From Umezawaea sp042738955 (lineage in GTDB: Bacteria; Actinomycetota; Actinomycetes; Mycobacteriales; Pseudonocardiaceae): DNA of 64,000 bases. Positions 25,677 through 33,312 of this stretch are shown piece after piece (position 1 is the first letter of the stretch; each line of letters starts with the position of its first letter). The position numbers and the translations under genes are program-made. The stretch lies in the NCBI RefSeq assembly GCF_042738955.1, contig NZ_JBHYHC010000003.1:62001-126000 (forward strand). The letters run 5' to 3'. Under the pieces are notes generated by a model. It was not told where the DNA came from. It did not search any database and saw only the letters and a program-made list of their open reading frames with translations.

Positions 25677-26310
25677 AGGGGTGTCTCCTGGCAGACTAAG
25701 ACCACGTGGAAGGCCTCGACCGACCCGGACTTTCTGGCCAAATGCATCAGATCCTCGACCTGTACGGCCGGCATCCCTGCGGCGGGTGGGTGATCTGTGT
25801 CGACGGATTCGGACCGCTGAACCTGATGCCCGCAATGGAAAAGCTTGGCGACCGCAGGCCAGTCACAGACAATTACGAGCGACCTACAACCGCAACGACG
25901 GTATCATGTACATGCTCGCCGCCCCCGATCTGACCACTGACCGGATCGTCTACTGGATCCGCCCACACAAACGACACCGCAAGTTTCTCGACCTGCTCAA
26001 GTCCCTGAAGCACCGGTGTCCCGGTGAGAAGCTGTCCCTGACCAGGGACAGCTTCTCACCGCACCGCTACCCCACCGTCCGTGCCTGGCAGCGGCCAATG
26101 ACGTCGAGTTGGTGTTCCTGCCGACCTACGGATCCTGGCTCAACTGGATCGAGGCCGAGTTCGCCGCGCTGTGCTACTTCGCCTTCAACGACACCGACCA
26201 CCGCGATCACACTGAACAGAACGCCGTCATCGGCGCCTATATCCGCTGACGCAACGCGCGAGCCTAGCCCAAAACTGGCTTCGCGATCGACCCGTCCCAG
26301 CCACCGTTGC
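25677..26310 (+). pseudogene. IS630-family transposase relic fused to the CRISPR trailer
   Basis: Pieces of an IS630 DDE transposase follow one another in three frames: GVSWQTKTTWKASTDPDF (25678 on); ILDLYGRHPCGGWVICVDGF and GPLNLMP; KAWRPQASHRQLRATYNRND, MYMLAAPDLTTDRIVYWIR, FLDLLKSLKHRCPGEKL, RDSFSPHR; and then from 26097 NDVELVFLPTYGSWLNWIEA, EFAALCYFAFNDTDH, VIGAYIR. The first and second DDE acids (CVDGF, RDSFS) and the final Glu (WIEAE) are recognisable. The N-terminal DNA-binding part is missing and at least three frameshifts are present. It abuts the decayed end of CRISPR array 1, so insertion there probably ended the array. Confidence 0.85.
26022..26061. repeat. Perfect 19-bp-arm inverted repeat inside the IS630 relic
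   Basis: CGGTGAGAAGCTGTCCCTG is followed by AC and then its exact reverse complement CAGGGACAGCTTCTCACCG. It replaces the usual coding for the PGEKL...DNFSPH segment of the transposase with PGEKLSLTRDSFSPH. Confidence 0.9.
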
Positions 26311-26623
26311 ACGACACATCACCAGCCTGGCGACCGAAACAATCTCGCCACCGAGAGCGATCAGATGGGTACGTTGTACCGCACCCCAGGATCGTTACAA
26401 CGTCTAGCCCTTCAGCCAACTGCGCGACAGGAGGGGTGCCTAGCAAATCCACTAGCTTTCGCCGCTAGAAGCATGAGCCGATGCATCTACGCGAACCTGG
26501 ACGTCACTCCTCGGGCCGCAAGCAGGCGTCCAGGCATGACCCAGTGCGAAGCATGCCTCACACACCTAAACTTCATATACGTCCAGTATGTAGCGCTAGG
26601 AACTTCACAGAAAGTGGAGATAC
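26311..26623. other. Left boundary of the A+T-rich island; no supportable gene
   Basis: Between the IS630 relic and the STAND gene there is ~310 bp without a convincing gene. From about 26450 the base composition becomes visibly richer in A+T, marking the start of the island. The last 130 bp should carry the promoter of the STAND gene; TTCATATACGTCCAGTATGT may contain it. Confidence 0.4.
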
Positions 26624-28666
26624 GTGCGATCGCATCTACGAGATAGATTTCTGCGCGGCACACGTGCGCAGGAACCGCTCGCTATCACAGCATACATTGG
26701 ATTCACACTGGCTCTAATACCCATGTTTGGCACTCTCGGACAGGCCGTAAGCAATCGCTCTTGGCCGACAACTGCAGTCTATGGGGCATTCTTCATTGCA
26801 CTCGGAGTACTGGCATACTCACAGTTGCGACAGCAAAAACCTCCAAATTTACCACCAAATAGAACATTCCAACCCTTCATTGAAACTTCAATCCTGGATG
26901 TCTGGCCTCGCCCTCTAGAAATCGACAACATACTTCAGGCGCTCAACAAGTCATCAACCGTGCTGCCTGTCGTGGTGGGACCAAGCGGCGCAGGAAAGAC
27001 AGTACTACTACGTCGAATATTGCAGGAAGAAATGTATTCGAGCTCCATTTCCTACCATTACATCGACGAATACTCGGGACTTCGCGCCAAACTGACAAAT
27101 CTCCAAGCGGAGTTGACAAAAAATGCAAGCAAGAAAAAGATCGCTACAGCGCGGAGGCGCGCGAATTCACCGGTGATAGTGCTGGACCAGTTTGAGCAAT
27201 ACCTGGCGCACCTAAGACGCTTAGACTCGGGCAAAAGAATTGCGGAACAAAAATGGCTCAGATCTTGCATACAAGGCTCCGTAAAGCATCAAAGTTGCCG
27301 GTTCGTCATTTCTGTTCGAAGCGAGTGGTATTACGATCTGCGATGTTTAGGAGATATTGTTCCCGGCCCCTCCGAGTGCGTAACCATTTTTGGCCCGCAG
27401 GTTGATGAGACATCGGATGTAACCAGAGTTGCCCTGGCTGCACGGCTGGAAAAAGTCGTCCGTGCCGATAGAACCGTAGAATCGGTCATCACCGCCCTTG
27501 GGCGCGGAAGCTCGGGCAATCTTCTAATGCTTGAGGCACAAATTATTGGCGCAACGATTGAGCGCGAACAACTCCTCGGCAAATCGATCGATGAGAGATA
27601 TCTTGAAATCGAACTAGGTGGTGTCGAAGGCGCAATAAACTCATATTTCGACGGAGTTTTGCACGACGCGCCTGATCCTCGAGTGACGATGAAGGTTCTA
27701 TGCGCACTTTCAGTCCACACAAACTTCCGGCAGCAAGAATCGCTTGGCGAGCTTCTCGATAGAGTATTTGAAGAGCCTGAAAAGGTCCGTAAAGCACTTG
27801 AGTATCTTGTACTGCGGCGGCTGGTGGTAGAACAACCGACGGCTCGATACGAACTGGCACACGACTACCTTGCCGTATACTTTCACCAAAAAAGTGGTTC
27901 AGAACTTGATCCAACCGAGCGAGATAATGTTTTATATCACTTCCAGGGCGACAAGCCGAGCATGAGCACGCACGTCCTTCCCCGGAGTCATAGAAGTGAA
28001 CCGCGTCGCGGCAAGTTCGCCCTGGCGATAATGATCCCACTTGTGTTCGTTATGACTGTACGACTGCTTCATTTCAGCCTGCCATGGCCACAAGTAGCAA
28101 CCGGGTTGACGCCGCAACTCCTCTGGGTTAATTCTCTGTTCGATATCACCTACTTGCCGACCTATATAGCGCATTTGGCCTGGGCAATCTACGGTGCACT
28201 CTTCTACGATCGATTCTTTTCATGCTTAGATGAAACATCAGCACAACGGCTTTTCTCTCGATTTACAATCGTGAACCTAGCCTTAGGCTCGCTCGCAAGC
28301 ATACTAGTACCCTACGTGTGGCTATTGGCGATTGGCTGGGGCGGGCTTGTGATCGGACTCAAGCTCATTTCAATAGCAAAAATTCGCAACCTGAACAACA
28401 CGGCAAAAGTACGTTTCGGCCGCTTAGGCATTGTAGCTACCACGAACCTATTATTCCTGTCCACTCTTGGAGCAATTGGACTTTGGGTGAGTCTACGTTA
28501 CGTAAAGACACCTGCAGACGCACAGATTTGGGTCTATTTTAGCTGCCTATTTTCAGCTTTCATGGTCTATACCTGCTCTGCAATGTCTCCACTACACGTC
28601 CAACGTAAAGGCGTCTCGCAGCTACTCGGATTAATGGCACGGTCACGTTCAGGTGTCGCCCTCTAA
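26624..28666 (+). CDS. Membrane-anchored STAND-type P-loop NTPase
   Basis: A 680-residue protein. Two N-terminal membrane segments (about 20-40 and 50-66) precede a cytoplasmic NTPase with Walker A GPSGAGKT (119-126) and a Walker B/STAND signature VIVLDQFEQY (184-193). A winged-helix-like region follows (LVLRRLVVEQPTARYELAHD near 410-430, typical of the end of STAND/ATPase modules), and then about five to six C-terminal hydrophobic segments (465-660). No TPR or WD sensor repeats are seen; the C-terminal membrane domain may be sensor or effector. The GTG start has GTGGAG upstream. It is A+T-richer than the flanks, suggesting transfer. A patatin lipase follows 43 bp later in the same direction, probably as its effector. 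Confidence 0.85.
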   Translation: MRSHLRDRFLRGTRAQEPLAITAYIGFTLALIPMFGTLGQAVSNRSWPTTAVYGAFFIALGVLAYSQLRQQKPPNLPPNRTFQPFIETSILDVWPRPLEIDNILQALNKSSTVLPVVVGPSGAGKTVLLRRILQEEMYSSSISYHYIDEYSGLRAKLTNLQAELTKNASKKKIATARRRANSPVIVLDQFEQYLAHLRRLDSGKRIAEQKWLRSCIQGSVKHQSCRFVISVRSEWYYDLRCLGDIVPGPSECVTIFGPQVDETSDVTRVALAARLEKVVRADRTVESVITALGRGSSGNLLMLEAQIIGATIEREQLLGKSIDERYLEIELGGVEGAINSYFDGVLHDAPDPRVTMKVLCALSVHTNFRQQESLGELLDRVFEEPEKVRKALEYLVLRRLVVEQPTARYELAHDYLAVYFHQKSGSELDPTERDNVLYHFQGDKPSMSTHVLPRSHRSEPRRGKFALAIMIPLVFVMTVRLLHFSLPWPQVATGLTPQLLWVNSLFDITYLPTYIAHLAWAIYGALFYDRFFSCLDETSAQRLFSRFTIVNLALGSLASILVPYVWLLAIGWGGLVIGLKLISIAKIRNLNNTAKVRFGRLGIVATTNLLFLSTLGAIGLWVSLRYVKTPADAQIWVYFSCLFSAFMVYTCSAMSPLHVQRKGVSQLLGLMARSRSGVAL

Positions 28667-28709
28667 TTGTTATTTAAAGCCCGTACCTTAGACTGATCGG
28701 GAAGCTAAG

Positions 28710-29609
28710 TTGACTACAGTCGGAGAATTTATCACTCGCCCCCGTAGCGAACGGCTCGCTCTCGTCATGCAGGCTGGCGGGATGCGGGGCATCTATTCCA
28801 TGGGAGCACTCGCAGCGCTGGAAGATGCAGGTCTGCGCGATGCCTTCGCGGTAGTCGTGGGCACTAGCGCCGGCGCGATCAATGGAGCCTACTTTCTAGC
28901 CGGGCAAGTGCAAGAAGCGCTTAGGCTCTACGTTGAGCAACTCGCCTCACATAGGTTCGTAAACCGATGGCGTCTCAACAAAATCGTCGACGTCGACTAC
29001 CTGATAGACGTGGTCATGAAACAAAATCTTCCACTAAACCTGGAGGTTCTCAGAAATTCGAATACTCTATTGAAAGTAGTCGTGGCGAACGCGGATACAG
29101 GCGAGGAAGAAATATTCACTAACCGCAGCCTTGGCGATGACTTCTATGAGGTCATGCGTGCATCGGTGGCCATTCCAGGCCTCTACAACAAGAAGGTCCT
29201 AATTGGCGAAAGCCTGTACGTTGATGGTGGAACCGTCCACGGTATCCCTGTGCGACATGCGGTCAATGAAGGTGTTGGGGCGGTACTTACAATCCTTACG
29301 CGAAATCCAGGCTACAGAAAACTCACTAAAAGTGTTCTCTATCGAATAGCGGCCCGAGCCATGGCTCGCGGGCAGTCAAAATCAATTCTTAACCATCTCG
29401 GACACGAAAATGACTCATTTAATAAGACCATGGCCATGCTAGAAGGGAAGAATGGAGTCGAAGATTTCTGTGGCTGGACTCTCTGGCCAAGTGACCATTC
29501 TGAACTCGTTAGCCGGTCAACTATCGACAAGGGCAAGCTACAGCGATGCTCTGCCATGGGTTGGCGTGACATGAACGCGCTTCTAGACAGAGAACTCGAC
29601 CCTATTTAA
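28710..29609 (+). CDS. Patatin-like phospholipase (STAND partner)
   Basis: A 299-residue patatin of the bacterial RssA/YjjU-like type. The oxyanion motif is AGGMRGIY (22-29), the nucleophile GTSAG (51-55; Ser53) and the dyad Asp is in YVDGGTVHG (Asp172). After the lipase domain there is a C-terminal ~100-residue extension (RNPGYRKLTKSVLYRIAARA; EDFCGWTLWPSD). The start is TTG with GGGAAG five bases upstream; no in-frame ATG lies near enough to keep the first beta strand. No signal peptide. It forms a two-gene unit with the membrane STAND NTPase and shares its A+T-rich composition, consistent with a jointly transferred defence-type pair. Confidence 0.9.
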   Translation: MTTVGEFITRPRSERLALVMQAGGMRGIYSMGALAALEDAGLRDAFAVVVGTSAGAINGAYFLAGQVQEALRLYVEQLASHRFVNRWRLNKIVDVDYLIDVVMKQNLPLNLEVLRNSNTLLKVVVANADTGEEEIFTNRSLGDDFYEVMRASVAIPGLYNKKVLIGESLYVDGGTVHGIPVRHAVNEGVGAVLTILTRNPGYRKLTKSVLYRIAARAMARGQSKSILNHLGHENDSFNKTMAMLEGKNGVEDFCGWTLWPSDHSELVSRSTIDKGKLQRCSAMGWRDMNALLDRELDPI

Positions 29610-29722
29610 TCAATGGTAGATAGTTTTAAAGGAGCCTGCTGACGCGACAACTTTTCCAGATATTTCTCGATCGCACCTGGCAGCAGCATAGAGATATTTG
29701 CTGATTCTACCAAGTGCGGTAG

Positions 29723-30742
29723 TCACGAACTCAATCCATACAAAACTTCATCGAAGGGATCAAAAAATCGCGAACCGGATACCCATCGTCCAGCAATACT
29801 CGCCACAAGTCCTACCACGTGTCGGGGCGGTAAGCCAGCCAGCAACCCAAACAAGAGGCCAGCCGTTGCCGAGTCGCCTGCCCCACCGGTTTGGGCATTA
29901 TAAACATACTTTGCCGGGCACGACATTCGAGTTTCAGCCCACGTACGCGCTACCGGAGAAAGTAATCGACTTTCTGCGATCCGCGTTTCAGAGCCCGCAC
30001 ATAATGCAAACCCAGCAGGGCCCGCCGTGACCATGGCAACTGCAGCCCCGCAATCTATCAGATACTCCGCCGCTCGCGCCGCACATTTCAATGGCGGATC
30101 ACCGGAAATCCCTAGAGCCACGCAGAGGTCATCCAAACTCGGGCTCATTATGTCTACTCGCGGAAGTAGATCTCCCATGAGACTATGCCAGTTTACACCC
30201 GTGCCGAAAGAGCGTGGGCTTAGACAACTCAGATCGAGCGAAGTTGTCACGCCGACGCCTTTCGCACTGTCAAACAGACGGCGCAGCCCTGCCGCATCAT
30301 CAGCTAGAATTTTTGGGAGAATTGCAGGATAGCCAAGATGAATTATCTCTGACATGCATGGATCAACGCTACTGCCATCGAAGGTCGCGTTAGCGCCAAT
30401 ATGATGCCAGATCGCCCGGTCTACACCGGGCGCCTGAATGACAACCGAGTACGATGTCGTACACCCTGCAACTACACTCAGGTTGTATGTGCATTCGAAT
30501 TCATTTTGTACGAGCCTCCGGACGGTGTCGCCGAGTTCATCATCTCCAATGCAGGCAACCATATGCACAGAGGATCCAAGCTGCCGCATCACTCTGCTCA
30601 CATTTGCAACAGGCCCACCCAGACGGAACTCTACTGACCCTACCTCGGCAAAGGTTCCTGGTGATATGAGAGGTTCTTTCAACAGATGGGGAACTATGTT
30701 CAGCGCTAACGTTCCAACGACCTGAATATTTGACTGTCTCAT
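29723..30742 (-). CDS. PfkB-family sugar/nucleoside kinase
   Basis: A 339-residue ribokinase-like enzyme. The N-terminus reads NIQVVGTLALNIVP, GSVEFRLGGPVANVSRVMRQ (substrate-binding GG block) and VACIGDDELGD. The C-terminal signature AQTGGAGDSATAGLLFGLL contains the catalytic Asp (GAGD) and anion hole. A TTG at 30790 overlapping the upstream stop (TTGA) would add 16 residues; the ATG at 30742 matches the usual family start and is preferred. It is coupled to the Gfo/Idh/MocA dehydrogenase gene, suggesting a two-step sugar or cyclitol conversion. The substrate is unknown. Base composition is lower in G+C than the surrounding genome. Confidence 0.87.
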   Translation of the reverse strand: MRQSNIQVVGTLALNIVPHLLKEPLISPGTFAEVGSVEFRLGGPVANVSRVMRQLGSSVHMVACIGDDELGDTVRRLVQNEFECTYNLSVVAGCTTSYSVVIQAPGVDRAIWHHIGANATFDGSSVDPCMSEIIHLGYPAILPKILADDAAGLRRLFDSAKGVGVTTSLDLSCLSPRSFGTGVNWHSLMGDLLPRVDIMSPSLDDLCVALGISGDPPLKCAARAAEYLIDCGAAVAMVTAGPAGFALCAGSETRIAESRLLSPVARTWAETRMSCPAKYVYNAQTGGAGDSATAGLLFGLLAGLPPRHVVGLVASIAGRWVSGSRFFDPFDEVLYGLSS

Positions 30743-30786
30743 GCCACCGCAGATTCCAGATTTGAGAGCAAGGAGGGGGTACCAGC

Positions 30787-31884
30787 TCAAACAGAGTCCT
30801 GCGTGAGCATGTCGTTCATTATTCGTTGCACCCGTAAACCATCGGCAAACGAGGGCTCTGGCGACCGCCGCTGATGAATGGCAGATAGAAAATCTCCTAC
30901 CTGGTGTATATGCGCATTCTCATATCCCACTGGCTGGCCCGGCTCCCACCAAAAATCCTGGTAAGGATGGGAGCGCTCCGTCACGAGTATCGTACGCTCG
31001 ACCACGCCAATATTGGAGTCACCCTCACTAATGACAACTAGCTCACCTGGCCGCTGAAGCGCATAAGAAATCCGGCCATAGCGGCAGAATATATCGAATG
31101 ACATTCCCGCCTTGTGTGATGCCGCAACTCGTGACATATGGAGATCTACCAGACCTCCACGGGCCAAGGATCCGATGCTCACAGCGGACTCCTCGGTGTC
31201 GATCTCCAAGTTAGATGACTTGTAGGGCCGCACATCCGTAAATCGACGCACTTTTGTTGAGCTAATCGTCAGTTCATCTTCGGTTAAATATAGTATTAGA
31301 TCGATGAGATGGGCACCGAGATCGCCAATCACTCCTGAGCCTGAGATCTTCCGAAGTAGGCGCCAACTAGCTGGACGCCCTTCGTCAACAAGCCAGTCCT
31401 GGAGGAACCTAGCACTGAAATGACGAACCTCGCCAAATTGACCATCAAGCAACAATTCCTTTGCCAGTTTGACGGCAGGCATCCGGCGGTAGACGAACGC
31501 GAGCGACGAATACACTCCAAGATGGGCAGCTTCAGCAGCGGCTTGATTCATGCGAACTGCGTCTTGCAGTGTATTTGATATGGGCTTCTCACAAAGAACA
31601 TGCTTTCCCCTGCCTAACGATGCTACTGCAATATCAGCATGCATGTCGTTTGGTACACAGACATCAATTACTTCCGCGGGTCCATCAATGAGGTCTTGCC
31701 AATTTGTGGTGTACGACTGCCAACCCCAACGACGCGCGAAAGCCCTTATGTCATCCTCGGAGTCTTCTGGCCCTCCTGCAACTGCCGCCATTTCCACCGG
31801 CAAGCCGTACACCGCACCAACGTTTCGCCAGGCGAACGAATGCGCACGCCCCATAAACCCGATACCAGCCAACGCAACTCGCAC
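30787..31884 (-). CDS. Gfo/Idh/MocA-family NAD(P)-dependent dehydrogenase
   Basis: A 365-residue oxidoreductase. The Rossmann domain opens VRVALAGIGFMGRAHSFAW, continues with DVCVPNDMHADIAVASLGRG and the family hallmark HVLCEKPISNT (catalytic Lys), and the C-terminal domain contains GSGVIGDLGAHLIDLILYL (HxxD/H catalytic region). GTG at 31884 is chosen: GAGGGAG lies 6-7 bases upstream and the Rossmann strand begins at once. The longer open frame to 32223 has no homology. Relatives act on inositols, sugars or amino sugars. The stop overlaps a possible TTG of the kinase gene. No transporter or regulator accompanies the pair. Confidence 0.88.
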   Translation of the reverse strand: MRVALAGIGFMGRAHSFAWRNVGAVYGLPVEMAAVAGGPEDSEDDIRAFARRWGWQSYTTNWQDLIDGPAEVIDVCVPNDMHADIAVASLGRGKHVLCEKPISNTLQDAVRMNQAAAEAAHLGVYSSLAFVYRRMPAVKLAKELLLDGQFGEVRHFSARFLQDWLVDEGRPASWRLLRKISGSGVIGDLGAHLIDLILYLTEDELTISSTKVRRFTDVRPYKSSNLEIDTEESAVSIGSLARGGLVDLHMSRVAASHKAGMSFDIFCRYGRISYALQRPGELVVISEGDSNIGVVERTILVTERSHPYQDFWWEPGQPVGYENAHIHQVGDFLSAIHQRRSPEPSFADGLRVQRIMNDMLTQDSV

Positions 31885-32128
31885 TGAAATCTCCCTCAAT
31901 CGACGCGAACTCGTTGCCGGGTCCGTGAATCGAACGATGCCTTCGGAGTTACTGATCAGCAGAGTTCGGCGACTGGCGTGTCGCCGAAGTTGCAACGAAC
32001 GTATCAGTGACTGGCTTGCTATCGCACCGTCCATCCGGTGCTGTTTGCTCCGCTCTCCCAGGCCTGGGAGACACCGCTGAGCATGTTGATCGTCAACGGA
32101 GACGGTCGCATCATCGGTGTCGACCCTA

Positions 32129-32963
32129 ACAGCTCCTATCGGAATGAGTTGAGACGTCGGTGGCAGATCAACGCGCAGGCCAGGCCTAGTAAGGCCTCGC
32201 GGATGTCGGCTCGGCGTCCCCACCGGACGCGCAAGCGGCGGAATTGTTGCAGCCAGGAGTTTCTGCGTTCCACGACCCAGCGGATCGTGCCCAGGCCGGT
32301 GCCGTGGGTGGTGCCTTTGCGGGCCAGGACCGGGATGATTCCCAGACGCCGCAGCGCCGCGCGGTGGTGGCGGCTGTCGTAGGCGAAGTCGCCGAACACC
32401 GTGTCGGGACGGCTGCGAGGGCGTCCCCGTTTGCCGCGGATCGGTGGGACCGCGTGGACCAAGGGCAGCACTTGGGTGATCTCGGCGGTGTTGCCGCCAG
32501 TCAGGATCACGGCCAGGGGATGCCGCCGCAGTCGGTGATCAGGTGGTGTTTGGAGCCCGCCCGCTTGCGGTCGACCGGGCTCGGCCCGGTGCACTCCCCC
32601 CTTTTAACGCCCTGACATGCGACGAGTCGACCACAGCGCGGGACCAGTCGATCCGATTGGCTCCCCGCAGCCGCGCGAGCATCACCTCGTGCACGCGTTG
32701 CCAGACCTCGGCGTCGTCCCAATCCCGCAACCGCTGCCAACAGGTCATCCCCGACCCGAACCCGAGCTCCTGGGGCAGGTGTTCCCAGCCGATGCCGGTA
32801 TGCAGGACGAACAAGATCCCTTGCAGGCACTCCCGGTCCGGCAATCGCTTCCAGCCTGGACTGCGGAACCGACGAGGCTGCACCGGGATCAACGGCTCGA
32901 TCAACTTCCACAACTCGTCCTCGACCAACCAAGGCTTCGACCCGCCCACCACATAGCAGCTCA
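32129..32963 (-). mobile_element. IS5-family (IS427-type) insertion sequence
   Basis: About 0.83 kb with imperfect terminal inverted repeats: AGCTCCTAT-CGGAATG at 32131 and, inverted, AGCTGCTAT-GTGGTG reading in from 32961. It carries one two-frame DDE transposase filling almost the entire element. It lies directly beside CRISPR fragment 2 (first repeat starts 6 bp outside), so it probably inserted into that array and removed its leader side. The 31885-32128 stretch before it holds no supportable gene. Confidence 0.75.
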
Positions 32964-32964
32964 A
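32136..32964 (-). pseudogene. IS5/IS427-type transposase, frameshifted
   Basis: The first frame (32964 down) encodes KPWLVEDELWKLIEPLIP, LFVLHTGIGWEHLPQELGFG and the first catalytic Asp in AVVDSSHVRALKGG. At AAAAGGGGGG it should slip by -1 (the usual programmed shift) into ECTGPSPVDRKRAGSKHHL and ITDCGGIP. There a second shift near 32520 is needed to reach LAVILTGGNTAEITQVLPL, DTVFGDFAYDS (second Asp) and GTIRWVVERRNSWL (Glu). The second shift matches loss of one C in a CCCC run and is not expected for the family, so the transposase is probably dead unless it is a sequencing error. Confidence 0.75.
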
Positions 32965-32968
32965 GCCG

Positions 32969-33114
32969 GTCTTCCCCGCGCAGGCGGGAGTGTTCCCAAG
33001 GTGTGGCGCAACGTGCCCGTGGGCGCGCGGTCTTCCCCTCGCAGGCGGGGGTGTTCCCAGGGCGTCGTCCCAGGCGCCGGTGAGGATGTCGTTCCTGCGC
33101 CAGCGGGGGTGTCC
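32969..33114 (+). CRISPR. CRISPR fragment 2: two repeats plus a truncated third
   Basis: 29-nt repeats start at 32969 (GTCTTCCCCGCGCAGG-CGGGAGTGTTCCC) and 33030 (GTCTTCCCCTCGCAGG-CGGGGGTGTTCCC), separated by a 32-nt spacer. After a second 32-nt spacer a degenerate third repeat begins at 33091 (GTTCCTGCGCCAGCGGGGGT). Both use GTGTTCCC rather than the GTGGTCCC ending of array 1, so it is a related but distinct array. No leader remains: the IS5 element occupies that side. Confidence 0.9.
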
Positions 33115-33137
33115 GTTTACGGGGATCGCTGCGATCG

Positions 33138-33171
33138 ACCTGACCGACGTCGAACTCGACGTCGGTCAGGT
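33138..33171. repeat. Near-perfect 34-bp palindrome upstream of the NACHT-like relic
   Basis: ACCTGACCGACGTCGA and TCGACGTCGGTCAGGT are exact reverse complements separated by AC. It lies 140 bp before the start of the broken NACHT-like gene and just after CRISPR fragment 2. It could be an operator, a hairpin or a recombination scar. Confidence 0.85.
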
Positions 33172-33312
33172 GCGCGCGCCTCGCGCTGACCCAAGGACAG
33201 GTATCCCGGCGCGGTGCAGCCCGTACGTCAACGACAGCAAGCGAGCCCTCACCAGTGCTCCGGTGGGTGAGTCGTCCTCGTGCGCGAGCCCCCGGCTAGG
33301 AGGATGGGGTGA

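Noticed and set aside
25108..25680. Open frames running through CRISPR array 1 in several frames
   Set aside because: Periodic LPRAGGGGP/SPRRRGWS translations are products of the repeats and not proteins.
26624..32130. Prophage or integrative element spanning the A+T-rich island
   Set aside because: No integrase, attachment repeats, phage structural or conjugation genes were found; IS relics flank it but do not prove a unit element.
30787..32223. Extended N-terminus for the Gfo/Idh/MocA dehydrogenase (from 32223)
   Set aside because: The extra 113 codons overlap the IS end, have no family similarity, and a GTG with a strong ribosome site begins exactly at the Rossmann strand.
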